A stretch of DNA of 64,000 nt, taken from Amycolatopsis marina (lineage in GTDB: Bacteria > Actinomycetota > Actinomycetes > Mycobacteriales > Pseudonocardiaceae). Position numbers and translations under genes: made by a program. The stretch covers positions 248,001-312,000 of the forward strand of contig NZ_FOKG01000005.1 in assembly GCF_900111885.1 (NCBI RefSeq), in the 5' to 3' direction. Below, piece after piece: positions 28,209 through 36,150 of this stretch. Position 1 is the first letter of the stretch. Every line of letters begins with the position of its first letter. Below the pieces are notes generated by a model. It saw nothing but the letters and a program-made list of their open reading frames with translations. It made no database searches and was not told where the DNA came from.

Positions 28209-28321
28209 GGTACCGGATCAGGCTCGCCCCGGTAGAACTTTTTCTGCGCGAGGTGTCGAATAGGACCGCTCCCGTTCGACGCCCTGATGACAGCACCCCA
28301 ATCCGACCAAAAGGAGCACCA

Positions 28322-28897
28322 ATGCGCACTCTCATCGCCACCGCCTTCGTCTCGCTCGACGGCGTCATCGAGGGGCCTGGCGGCGAGCCTGGCTACCGCA
28401 ACTCGGGCTGGACCTTCAAGGACATCGCGTTCGACGAGGCCGCCTACGAAATGAAGGGACGTGAGCAGAGCGAGGCCACAGCGATGCTGCTGGGCCGGGT
28501 CAGCTACCAGGCGTTCTCACCGGTGTGGCCGGACATGACCGAGGAGTTCGCCGACTACAACGCGATGCCGAAGTACGTCGTGTCGACCACGCTGAAGGAC
28601 GAGGACCTGGTGTCCAACTGGGGCGAGACCAGCATCCTCCGTTCGCTCGACGATGTCGCCGCACTCAAGGAAACCGAGGGTGGACCGATCAGCATCCACG
28701 GCAGCGCCACCTTGAACCGCAACCTGTCCGATGCCGGCCTGATCGACCGCTACCACCTGCTGGTCTTCCCGGTCCTGCTCGGCGCGGGCAAGCGGCTGTT
28801 CAGCGACACGGACAAGGACAAGCAGAACCTCGCCCTCACCGAGAGCGAGTCCTACGGCAACGGGATCCAGAAACTCGTCTACGACGTCGTCCGCTGA
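28322..28897 (+). CDS. RibD C-terminal / dihydrofolate reductase-like protein
   Basis: 191 aa from ATG 28322, preceded by AAAGGAG. MRTLIATAFVSLDGVIEGPG is the standard start of the YyaP/YwjB family; MLLGRVSYQAFSPVWPD and ISIHGSATLNRNLSDAGLID follow, and the end is FPVLLGAGKRLF. The fold binds NADPH and reduces a pteridine or deaminated pyrimidine-like substrate; exact activity unknown. Its stop lies within a hairpin shared with the convergent response regulator. Confidence 0.9.
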   Translation: MRTLIATAFVSLDGVIEGPGGEPGYRNSGWTFKDIAFDEAAYEMKGREQSEATAMLLGRVSYQAFSPVWPDMTEEFADYNAMPKYVVSTTLKDEDLVSNWGETSILRSLDDVAALKETEGGPISIHGSATLNRNLSDAGLIDRYHLLVFPVLLGAGKRLFSDTDKDKQNLALTESESYGNGIQKLVYDVVR

Positions 28898-28911
28898 CCG
28901 CGGAGGTCAGC
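28893..28911. terminator. Short bidirectional hairpin between convergent genes
   Basis: GCTGACC and GGTCAGC arms of 7 bp around a 5-base loop, covering the stop codons of both the DHFR-like and response regulator genes. Confidence 0.45.
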
Positions 28912-29569
28912 AGCTGCCGGGCGCCACCAGACCGGATTCGTAGGCGAGCACGACGAGCTGGGCACGGTCGCGGGCGTGGAGCTTGGTCATGGCTCGGTTG
29001 ATGTGGGTTTTCGCGGTCAGCGGGCTGATCACCATTCGGCTCGCGACCTGCTCGTTGGACATCCCCTGTGCGACCAGGGCCACGGCCTCGCGTTCGCGGT
29101 TGGTCAGTTCCTTCAGCCCCTCACCGGTAGTGGCGTTGAGCGGCTGACTGACGTAGCGATTGATCAGCTTGCGGGTGATCGACGGTGCGAGCAGGGCGTC
29201 GCCGCGCGCTGCGACGCGGACGGCGTGCAGGAAGTCTTCGGGCTGGATGTCCTTGACGAGGAACCCGGCCGCGCCCGCTCGCAGCGCGTTGAAGACGTAT
29301 TCGTCCAAGCCGTAGTTGGTCAGGATGACGACGTGTACCGCGGCCAGGGCCGGGTCCGCCGCGATACGCCGGGTCGCTTCGATACCGTCGACGACCGGCA
29401 TCTGGACGTCGATGAGTGCGATATCGGGCAGGTGCTCCCTGGCCAGGGCCACGGCTTCGCTGCCGTCGGCAGCCTCGGCCACGACCTCGATGTCGTCCTC
29501 GATGTCAAGGAGCGCACGGAAGCCACTGCGAATGAGCGGCTGGTCGTCCACCAGCAGGACACGGATCAT
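28907..29569 (-). CDS. NarL/LuxR-type response regulator
   Basis: 220 aa. Receiver domain at residues 1-118 with phospho-acceptor Asp in IALIDVQMPVVDG and the conserved Lys in FLVKDIQPEDF; LuxR HTH at about 150-212 (LTNREREAVALVAQGMSNEQ, VASRMVISPLTAKTHINRAM). The stop of the histidine kinase gene overlaps its start by 4 bases. The pair would be phosphorylated as a unit; the target regulon cannot be read from sequence. Confidence 0.95.
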   Translation of the reverse strand: MIRVLLVDDQPLIRSGFRALLDIEDDIEVVAEAADGSEAVALAREHLPDIALIDVQMPVVDGIEATRRIAADPALAAVHVVILTNYGLDEYVFNALRAGAAGFLVKDIQPEDFLHAVRVAARGDALLAPSITRKLINRYVSQPLNATTGEGLKELTNREREAVALVAQGMSNEQVASRMVISPLTAKTHINRAMTKLHARDRAQLVVLAYESGLVAPGSC

Positions 29570-30684
29570 GGCGTCGGAGCCACGGGCAGTTCGGCCTGGA
29601 CGGTGAAGCCGCCCTCGCTGCGCGGTGCCGCGAGCAGCTGACCTCCGAGGGCAGCGACCCGTTCGCGCATTCCGAGCAGCCCGACGCCGGGCGTCGGCGC
29701 TGCGTGCGGCGTGGCCTTGCCGTCGTCGTCGACCCGGATGACCAGGGCGTCGGGACGGTAGTCGATCCGGACCGAAGCGGTAGCGGCGGCGGCGTGCCGG
29801 GTGATGTTGGTCAGCGACTCCTGAACGATCCGGTAGGCGGTCCGGCCCACCGCGGCAGGCACGTCGTTCCGGCTTCCTACGATCGTCAGTTTCGCGTCCA
29901 GGCCTGTGGTCCGGGTCCGCTGCACCAGATCCGGGACGTGATCGAGCCCGTGCGGCGGGTTCTTGTTGTCCTCCCGCAGCGCCTCAAGGGTCGCTCGCAG
30001 TTCGCGCGCCGCCTCTCGACCTGCCTCCCGGATGGCCAGCATGGTTTCCGGCACCTGCTCTCCCCGCTTGCCGGCCAGGTGGACGGCCGCTTCGGCCTGC
30101 ACCTTGATGACGGAGATCTGGTGGGTCAGCGAATCGTGCAACTCCCTCGCGATGTGCAGCCGCTCCTCGTCGGCGCGGCGCAGCGCGGCCTCCTCACGGG
30201 TGCGCTCGGCCTCATCCGCCCGGCGCTCGGCCTGCCGCAGCGCTTCACCCGCCGCACCGGCGGCGATCAACCAGGCCAGTTGCAGGACGTCCCTGGACTG
30301 CGTGAACGCCTCTCCCATCAGCCAGTCATGGGGAGAGACCAGAATCGCGAGCGGCAGGACGGCCATCATGAGCACCGCACTGGCCACCGTGAGGATGCGA
30401 TGTCCGGCCCGGACCGCGGAGTACACCGCGAACAGGTACGCGACGACAGGCACCTCGAAACCGACAGCCTGGTAGCCCAACGCGCACAGCGCCGTCACGG
30501 CCAGCACGGTGACCGGAGCCCGGCGACGCGCGGCCAGCACCAGACCGCCGGCTGACAACAACACGTAACCCAGCGGGTCGAGGCTCGTGGGAACGTGCTG
30601 CCCGGACAGCCCGGCGACCAGCAGCGCTCCCGCCACACCGACGGCTATCGCCCAGTCCCGGGCGGCCAACCGTCCCCTGCTCAT
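29566..30684 (-). CDS. Sensor histidine kinase (HisKA_3 / NarX family)
   Basis: 372 aa from ATG 30684. About four to five TM helices in residues 10-150 (WAIAVGVAGALLVAGLSG, VLAVTALCALGYQAV), a coiled linker of Arg/Glu-rich residues, then HisKA_3 with the phospho-His in ARELHDSLTHQISVIKVQAE and an HATPase domain (VDDDGKATPHAA, GVGLLGMRERVAALGGQL). The short loops suggest membrane or intramembrane sensing. Translationally coupled to the response regulator. Confidence 0.94.
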   Translation of the reverse strand: MSRGRLAARDWAIAVGVAGALLVAGLSGQHVPTSLDPLGYVLLSAGGLVLAARRRAPVTVLAVTALCALGYQAVGFEVPVVAYLFAVYSAVRAGHRILTVASAVLMMAVLPLAILVSPHDWLMGEAFTQSRDVLQLAWLIAAGAAGEALRQAERRADEAERTREEAALRRADEERLHIARELHDSLTHQISVIKVQAEAAVHLAGKRGEQVPETMLAIREAGREAARELRATLEALREDNKNPPHGLDHVPDLVQRTRTTGLDAKLTIVGSRNDVPAAVGRTAYRIVQESLTNITRHAAAATASVRIDYRPDALVIRVDDDGKATPHAAPTPGVGLLGMRERVAALGGQLLAAPRSEGGFTVQAELPVAPTP

Positions 30685-30880
30685 GCGCGCAACCCTAGCC
30701 GGATGTCGGAGGGCGCAAGTCCTGCACACGGATGATCAGCCGACTACCGCACGCGCAGTACTTCCGCCGCTCCTGCGGCGTCGGCGGCAGCGTGGTTTGT
30801 CTGCGTCCGCTCGACGACGGGCAGTGCGTCCAGCAGACACAATCAGCGACGTTCAGCCGTAGGAGAAGAAGGAGTACCTC

Positions 30881-31252
30881 ATGTCCGTCCGTCACCTGCT
30901 TGCCGCCGCCGATGTCTACGCCCTGAGCGCGGGGCGGATCTGGGCCTTCGTGGCCGCGTTCCTGGGCCTGACCGCTGTGGCGCTCGGCGGACTGGCTTTG
31001 CTCCGATTCAGCCGTACCGGAACCGGTTTCGGGCCGCGCGGAACAATCGTGGCCACGGTGGCCGGACTGCTCGGCATCGTCATTGGCGGACTCGTTGTGC
31101 TCACCGCCGACGGTGGCCTCGGCACCGGCAACGGTCTGGGCGGGGGCGTCGTGGCCAGCGTGCTGGGACTGACCGGCATCCTCCTCATCGGACTGGCGCT
31201 GGCTCGTTCCCGCCGAAACCGGCCGACCACAGCACATCGTCCTCAGAAGTAG
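30881..31252 (+). CDS. Small membrane protein (DUF6223-like)
   Basis: 123 aa, with AAGGAG shortly before ATG 30881. Three hydrophobic helices (IWAFVAAFLGLTAVALGGLA, IVATVAGLLGIVIGGLVVLT, VVASVLGLTGILLIGLALAR) separated by Gly-rich loops; the loop LTADGGLGTGNGLGGG is characteristic of the small actinobacterial family I associate with DUF6223. Function unknown. The 3' end overlaps the convergent membrane-protein gene by 10 bases. Confidence 0.75.
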   Translation: MSVRHLLAAADVYALSAGRIWAFVAAFLGLTAVALGGLALLRFSRTGTGFGPRGTIVATVAGLLGIVIGGLVVLTADGGLGTGNGLGGGVVASVLGLTGILLIGLALARSRRNRPTTAHRPQK

Positions 31253-32610
31253 TTGAACAACGGGGGAAATGCCAGGACAACGATCCAGGCCCACACGGCG
31301 AACACCGGTAGGTAGATGGTCTGCCAGTGTTCGAGCGCCGCGAACGGTGCGCGTCGGCGGACAAGACGCAGCACCAGCCAGGCCGACCAGGCGAGGTTTG
31401 CCAGCAGGATGATGTTCTCGCCGAGTGCCGCCGCCTTGTTCGGCGTGGCTCCGTACTCGCTGATGCGACCGGCGATCTCCAGCAGCACCAACACGTCGAT
31501 GAGCAGCGCGCTGACCACGAGAGCGAGCTGCAGCTTGTCGAACAAAGCCGGCGGGGCCAACGGATCGCGGGCCGAGATCGAGTAGAGCAGCAGGCCAAGC
31601 ACCACGACCAGCAGGAGGTCGAACAGGATCAGCGCTTCCCGCTCGACATCGATTCCGGCACTGGTCACACCAAGGGTGACGAGGAAGGCCAGCAGTGCCG
31701 CGGTGAACAGTGGCGTGAACAGTCGAGTGAGGACCGGGGCAATGTTCTCGACGACGCTCTGCTTGGCCTCGACGAGCCACCCGGCCACCACCACCGCCGC
31801 CGCGGCGCCACAGGGAAGGAGCCATTGCGCCAAGAAAGTGTCCGGGGATATCCCGATGGCCTCGAACGTCCCGAACATGAAGGCTGTCAGTACCCCGCCA
31901 CCGAGTGCGATGAGGACAGAGTAGACAAACCATTCGCCGGTGAAGCGGATGAAATCCATGCGTCGGCGCGACGAGCGCACGTCGTCGGCCACATAGGCCA
32001 GACCCACCACGAACCACAGCGCGATGGGGAGATGGATGCTGGTCAGGACCACTGATTGGGAGTCGTCCGCGAGCGGATAGACGTTGGCCGCGACGGCACC
32101 GAGCGCGAACAACGCCAGCAGTACGCCGACCAGTGCTTTCGTGGCATGACGGCGCCAGGCCAGGAAAGCGGCCAGCCAGGGCAGCGCGAACAGTCCGGCA
32201 TTCGGCCCGTAGAAGGCGCCATCCTCTTCGAAGCTCAGACCGAACAGTTCCGGAATCTTGACGGACACCGCGGCGCCCGCCGCGCAGGCGGCCATCGCCA
32301 GCAGGTCACGTCGCGACCGGGTGTTCGTCACCGAGCTGTCCGTGTCACCGGTCAGCACCAGCTGCTTCCACAGCCGTTCCGAATGCTCCCTGGCGAACTC
32401 GTGGGACAGGTCGTCCAGGCTCCCCATGCGTTTGACCGCGACCAGGAATGCCTCGTCGGGGCGGAGGCCGGCCGCGACGAGTTCGTCGACGGAACCGCGG
32501 AGGTGGTCTTCGAGTTCATCAGCGTCGGACTGCCGAAGCTCCCGGCGACGCTGCACGTAGTGCCGCCACTGGGTGAACTGTGCCTCCAGTTCGTCCTGCC
32601 GGTCTGTCAT
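31243..32610 (-). CDS. PadR-associated membrane protein with permease-prefix domain
   Basis: 455 aa. Residues 1-100 form the cytosolic prefix domain (YVQRRRELRQSDADELEDHL, LRPDEAFLVAVKRMGSLDDL). Some ten hydrophobic helices follow from residue 110 (LLAMAACAAGAAVSV to WIVVLAFPPLFNYF). The PadR stop overlaps its ATG by 4 bases. This PadR/membrane pairing is common in Gram-positive bacteria and often acts in envelope stress or toxin export, but no transport motif is visible. Confidence 0.82.
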   Translation of the reverse strand: MTDRQDELEAQFTQWRHYVQRRRELRQSDADELEDHLRGSVDELVAAGLRPDEAFLVAVKRMGSLDDLSHEFAREHSERLWKQLVLTGDTDSSVTNTRSRRDLLAMAACAAGAAVSVKIPELFGLSFEEDGAFYGPNAGLFALPWLAAFLAWRRHATKALVGVLLALFALGAVAANVYPLADDSQSVVLTSIHLPIALWFVVGLAYVADDVRSSRRRMDFIRFTGEWFVYSVLIALGGGVLTAFMFGTFEAIGISPDTFLAQWLLPCGAAAAVVVAGWLVEAKQSVVENIAPVLTRLFTPLFTAALLAFLVTLGVTSAGIDVEREALILFDLLLVVVLGLLLYSISARDPLAPPALFDKLQLALVVSALLIDVLVLLEIAGRISEYGATPNKAAALGENIILLANLAWSAWLVLRLVRRRAPFAALEHWQTIYLPVFAVWAWIVVLAFPPLFNYF

Positions 32611-32981
32611 GCGGGGCCTCCGAACGGCATCGCGGTCATCGGACGGGAATCACCGTGGCCACGCCAGATCTCCTTGAGCGCGTCCACGACCGTCTCCCAC
32701 TGACGGCGTTGTTCGGCAAGCTCAGCCAGGCCACTTTCGGTGATGCTGTAGTACTTTCGCCGCCGCTCCCCCGCGACCGACTGCCAGCTGGACTCCACAT
32801 AGCCGAGGCGCTCGAGCCGGTGCAGCAACGGATAGAGCAGCCCTTCGGTCCAGTCCAGCTCACCCCCGGACAGCTCGTGGATCCGCCGGATGATCGCGTA
32901 GCCGTAGCTGTCCGCCTCGGCCAGGATGCCCAGCACCATCGGGGTCGCCGAAGCGGCCACGAGATCCTTGGTGACTTTCAC
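32607..32981 (-). CDS. PadR family transcriptional regulator
   Basis: 124 aa from GTG 32981, chosen because GGAGG lies directly upstream. Winged helix: ATPMVLGILAEADSYGYAII, ELDWTEGLLYPLLHRLERLG, YVESSWQSVAGERRRKYYSI, ending in a short dimerisation helix. PadR proteins repress their own operon until a ligand binds. A 30-bp palindrome (33005-33034) sits immediately upstream. Confidence 0.93.
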   Translation of the reverse strand: MKVTKDLVAASATPMVLGILAEADSYGYAIIRRIHELSGGELDWTEGLLYPLLHRLERLGYVESSWQSVAGERRRKYYSITESGLAELAEQRRQWETVVDALKEIWRGHGDSRPMTAMPFGGPA

Positions 32982-33004
32982 GAGACCTCCGGTCACACTC
33001 GTAC

Positions 33005-33034
33005 CCTAGAAGTACGATGCATAGTACTTCTAGG
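33005..33034. promoter_or_regulatory. PadR operator palindrome
   Basis: CCTAGAAGTAC (33005-33015) and GTACTTCTAGG (33024-33034) form perfect 11-bp arms around GATGCATA, 24 bases upstream of the PadR start. The region is AT-rich for this genome, as expected of a promoter. Confidence 0.7.
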
Positions 33035-33070
33035 TATCAGATGGCCGCAAGGAACGGCAGTGCAATAGAC

Positions 33071-33102
33071 ATAACCCCCCGTAGGGTTATAGTTGGGGTT
33101 AC
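33071..33102. promoter_or_regulatory. ATAACCC/GGGTTAT operator upstream of the RHH-Clp_N gene
   Basis: ATAACCC (33071-33077) and GGGTTAT (33084-33090) are inverted; GGGTTAC (33096-33102) is a third copy 12 bases on. Regular spacing suits a ribbon-helix-helix protein such as the downstream product. Confidence 0.5.
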
Positions 33103-33135
33103 ATCCAATGCCCGCTGTCCTTGGGAGCGATATAC

Positions 33136-33885
33136 ATGCCGAAGATCAACGTGTACGTGTCAGACGAACTGGCGGAGAGCGTGAAGGCTACGGGCGTGCC
33201 GGTCTCGGCCATCTGCCAGCGGGCACTGGAACAGTCGGTGCGTCGAATGGCCGCGATCCGGGCGACCGTGCTGGGCGATCTCGAGTCCGATGACCCGACG
33301 ACGGAGCTGTCCCAGTTCACCGAGCGAACGCGTGCCGTGATCAGGCTGGCGATCGAGAAGGCCAGGGCGGACGACGCGGCCAGCGTCGGCAGCGAGCATC
33401 TGTTGTACGGAATGCTCGCCGAGGGAGGCAATCTGGCGCTGCATGTGCTGCGCGCCGTGGATGCCGATCCCGCACAGGTGGAACGAGTGTTGACCAGAGC
33501 GGCAGCCGCTTCCGCCGATCGGCCCGAGAACGCCACGGCGACCCAGTTCAGCGGGCCTGCCGCCAGCGCACTCGAACTGACCGTCACCGAAGCCATCACA
33601 CTGGGACACAACTACGTGGGCTGCGAGCACCTCCTGCTCGGCCTACTCGGTGAACCCGAAGGAACTGCGGGAAATGTCCTGCGCGAACTGGGCATCGAAC
33701 TACGCTCTACCCGCCGTGCGGTCGTGGCCGCGCTCAGCGGCTACACCCACCTTCGCGCCCAGGCAGGCGCCGGCACTCCCGCGGACGCGGCGACCATGAT
33801 CTCCACGATCGTCCGTCAGGAAATGGGGCCCGTACTCGCCCGAATCGAACGGCTGGAGCGGCAATCCGGGCCGGTCGCGGAATGA
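33136..33885 (+). CDS. RHH DNA-binding domain fused to two Clp N-terminal repeats
   Basis: 249 aa from ATG 33136. Residues 1-38 (KINVYVSDELAESVKATGVP, VSAICQRALEQSVRR) are a ribbon-helix-helix domain like those of antitoxins. Two Clp_N repeats follow: about 60-120 (FTERTRAVIRLAIEKARADD, SEHLLYGMLAEG) and 135-200 (LELTVTEAITLGHNYVGCEH, LLLGLLGEPEGTAGNVL). There is no AAA+ ATPase. A C-terminal helix may oligomerise. Its stop overlaps the asparaginase-like gene by 4 bases. It could autoregulate through the ATAACCC sites; the adaptor-like half might present a cargo to Clp. Confidence 0.85.
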   Translation: MPKINVYVSDELAESVKATGVPVSAICQRALEQSVRRMAAIRATVLGDLESDDPTTELSQFTERTRAVIRLAIEKARADDAASVGSEHLLYGMLAEGGNLALHVLRAVDADPAQVERVLTRAAAASADRPENATATQFSGPAASALELTVTEAITLGHNYVGCEHLLLGLLGEPEGTAGNVLRELGIELRSTRRAVVAALSGYTHLRAQAGAGTPADAATMISTIVRQEMGPVLARIERLERQSGPVAE

Positions 33886-34853
33886 CTGACGTTCTGCTCG
33901 TGACGACCGGCGACACGATCGCCTATCGCCAGTATTCCGGCCAGCCCACGATCGCGTCGGGCACCGAACTGCTCGCAGCCGCAGCCGTGGACACGGCACC
34001 GCTCCAGACGCGGGTGGAGGAGGTGCGGGCTGAGCCCAGTTGGGATACCTCTCCCGGCACCATGCTGGCCCTGGCGCGCAGAGTGCGTACGGCGCTGCTG
34101 GACGACGGATTCGAGGGAGTGGTCGTCACCCACGGCGTGGACACCCTCGAGGAGACGGCATTCCTTACCGACCTGATGGCGGGTTGTGCCGCCACACGGG
34201 GTGGGATCGTCTTCACCGGAGCCATCCGCTGTCTGGACGCGCCCGACACCGATGGTCCGGCAAATCTCTCGGCTGCCATCACCGCGGCGGCTGCCCCAGC
34301 CACCACCGGTCTCGGTGCTCTTGTCTGCTTCAACGGCGTTCTGCACTCCGCCCGCTGGGCGACCCTTGCCGACACCACGATCAGGTCGCCGTTCTCCTCG
34401 GCACCACATCCACCTCTGGGCCGTGTCACCGACGGCGAGGTCGTCGTTACCGGAATCCCACCAGCGCGCCCCCAGTACGTCGACGGAATCCCGGAATCGG
34501 ACGTGGCGGTGATCAAGACCTATCCGGGAATCACCTCCGCCCTGCTGCACGCCGCTGTCGACGCCGGCGCGCGAGGCATCGTGCTCGAAGGCACCGGAAC
34601 GGGAAACGTCCCCGTCGAACTGTTCTCCACCATCAACGAACTCACCGAATGGGATATCCCCGTCGTGCTCGCGTCACGTGCCCGCACTCACCGTGCGGCC
34701 GCCGACCAATCACGCGACGGCAGCGGGCTCGCCACGAAGGTCGGAGCGATCAGCGCCAGAGGTCTCACGTCCACACACGCACGCATCGCCCTCATGGTCG
34801 CCCTCGGGGCAGGAGGAGTAACCGCCGTACGGAACTGGTTCAGCCAGCTCTGA
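33882..34853 (+). CDS. Asparaginase-like protein with altered active site
   Basis: 323 aa. Type I/II asparaginase fold: VLLVTTGDTIAYRQYSG holds the first catalytic Thr (usual GGTIA appears as GDTIA), and VVVTHGVDTLEETAFL is the second signature. There the usual HGTDT reads HGVDT, so the Thr of the Thr-Asp-Lys triad is Val; the Lys expected in the later RDVTKTNTT-like segment reads ARWATLADTT, a Leu. This argues against normal asparaginase activity. It starts inside the RHH-Clp_N gene (ATGA) and overlaps the convergent flavin reductase by 14 bases. Confidence 0.8.
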   Translation: MTDVLLVTTGDTIAYRQYSGQPTIASGTELLAAAAVDTAPLQTRVEEVRAEPSWDTSPGTMLALARRVRTALLDDGFEGVVVTHGVDTLEETAFLTDLMAGCAATRGGIVFTGAIRCLDAPDTDGPANLSAAITAAAAPATTGLGALVCFNGVLHSARWATLADTTIRSPFSSAPHPPLGRVTDGEVVVTGIPPARPQYVDGIPESDVAVIKTYPGITSALLHAAVDAGARGIVLEGTGTGNVPVELFSTINELTEWDIPVVLASRARTHRAAADQSRDGSGLATKVGAISARGLTSTHARIALMVALGAGGVTAVRNWFSQL

Positions 34854-35547
34854 CACCCCGCGTTGGCACCTCACGCGCCCGGTCGATGTCCGGACCTCGG
34901 TAGAGCCGCTCCGGGATCCGCGCGAGGGTGGACGGGTGCACCTGGGGACCCAGCCCGTAGAGCTTCTGGAAGCTCATGATCAGCGGCCGCCACGCGTCCG
35001 GATCGATACGGTCGTCCGTTCCCCGCAACCGAATCCGCTCGTGTACGTGCACCCGCTGGATGCGCACCTCGAAGGCCACCACAGCGCCCCGCTGCGCCGC
35101 GTCGGCATCGGCCACCGAATGCTCTGCCTCGACCACCGCTTCCATGACCACGGGGCACTCCGCCACCCGGGGCGGCGACACGGTCTCGGAGGCAATCGGG
35201 GTCAGGCCGGCCCGGTCGAACTTGTCCGGCTCGAACCGGTAGCCACGGTCGACCTTTCGCGGAGGCACGGGGTTCGCGCCTGTGGTCAACGCCAGCCGGT
35301 CGACGGCGGCAGCGAGCGAATCGGACGGCAGGTTCAGCACGCACTCACCGGTCCGTCGCATGTTCTGCGCCGTCTTGGAGCGGGTGCCCAGCCCCAGCAT
35401 GGCGCGCCAGCCGAGCCAGAAGGCCGAGGACATCGGAGCCAGGTTGGCCGACCCGTCCTCATTGTCGGTGGAAAGCAGCACAACCGGCGTCCCGAAGTAC
35501 AGGATGCCGGGTTCGATCCGGGTGTGTGCAGTGGTCGTTGCCGTCAT
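34840..35547 (-). CDS. Flavin reductase-like FMN-binding protein
   Basis: 235 aa from ATG 35547. Split-barrel FMN-binding fold: RIEPGILYFGTPVVLLSTDN, ANLAPMSSAFWLGWRAMLGL, TRSKTAQNMRRTGECVLNLP and the mid-region VAECPVVMEAVVEAEHSV. Such proteins supply reduced flavin or act as small FMN oxidoreductases. The partner monooxygenase is not visible. Convergent with and overlapping the asparaginase-like gene. Confidence 0.85.
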   Translation of the reverse strand: MTATTTAHTRIEPGILYFGTPVVLLSTDNEDGSANLAPMSSAFWLGWRAMLGLGTRSKTAQNMRRTGECVLNLPSDSLAAAVDRLALTTGANPVPPRKVDRGYRFEPDKFDRAGLTPIASETVSPPRVAECPVVMEAVVEAEHSVADADAAQRGAVVAFEVRIQRVHVHERIRLRGTDDRIDPDAWRPLIMSFQKLYGLGPQVHPSTLARIPERLYRGPDIDRAREVPTRGVRAG

Positions 35548-35658
35548 GCGCCAAGTTTTGCCGCAGGGCGAGCCGCGGGGCTGGCGGCAATCGGACGTCT
35601 CGTTCACGCCAGGAAACGATGACGGGACCTGTCAAGGTATTGCCGGACAGTCGCCGTT

Positions 35659-36150
35659 ATGACCAGTTGGCAAGAGTTCACCGAAGGCGCGCCGCGCACG
35701 GCCGAGATCTTCGTCCGCCGTCATACCGCGGCAGGCAATCTCTGTCTACTCGCGACGCTGCGCTCGGACGGCTCCCCACGGATCAGCCCGGTCGAACCAC
35801 GAGTCTTCGAGGATCGGCTGTGGATCGTGGGAATGCCGAACACCACCAAGTTCCGCGACCTCGCCCGAGACCCGCGCTTCTGCCTGCACACCGCGACCGT
35901 CGATCCGGAGGTCAAGGAGGGAGACGCGAAGGTATGGGGAGTGGCCAACGACGTCAGGGACACAGCGCTGCATCAGCGGTTCGCCACCGCACTGTACGAG
36001 GAGACCGGCTTCGACCTGCGCGGGCAGGAGTTCGACCACTTCTACGAAGCCGTGCTGACCAGCGCTTCGGCCGTCCAGGTCGGCGAGGGTCATCTGGACG
36101 TCACGATCTGGAAGCCCGGCGAGACCGAACGGGTCATCCGGAAGCACTGA
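35659..36150 (+). CDS. Pyridoxamine 5'-phosphate oxidase family (FMN/F420-binding) protein
   Basis: 163 aa. Split-barrel fold with AGNLCLLATLRSDGSPRISP at the flavin-binding strand, RLWIVGMPNTTKFRDLARDP and FCLHTATVDPEVKEGDAKVW following. This is the family of F420- or FMN-dependent oxidoreductases rather than true PdxH, which is longer. The substrate is unknown. It converges with the threonyl-tRNA synthetase gene, overlapping its 3' end by 17 bases. Confidence 0.87.
   Translation: MTSWQEFTEGAPRTAEIFVRRHTAAGNLCLLATLRSDGSPRISPVEPRVFEDRLWIVGMPNTTKFRDLARDPRFCLHTATVDPEVKEGDAKVWGVANDVRDTALHQRFATALYEETGFDLRGQEFDHFYEAVLTSASAVQVGEGHLDVTIWKPGETERVIRKH

Noticed and set aside
30695..32017. 440-codon minus-strand frame overlapping the PadR-linked membrane gene
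   Set aside because: Different frame of the same strand as the membrane protein, low-complexity translation. The short CAC-G-containing stretch near 30750 looked zinc-ribbon-like but is not supported by a start or ribosome site.
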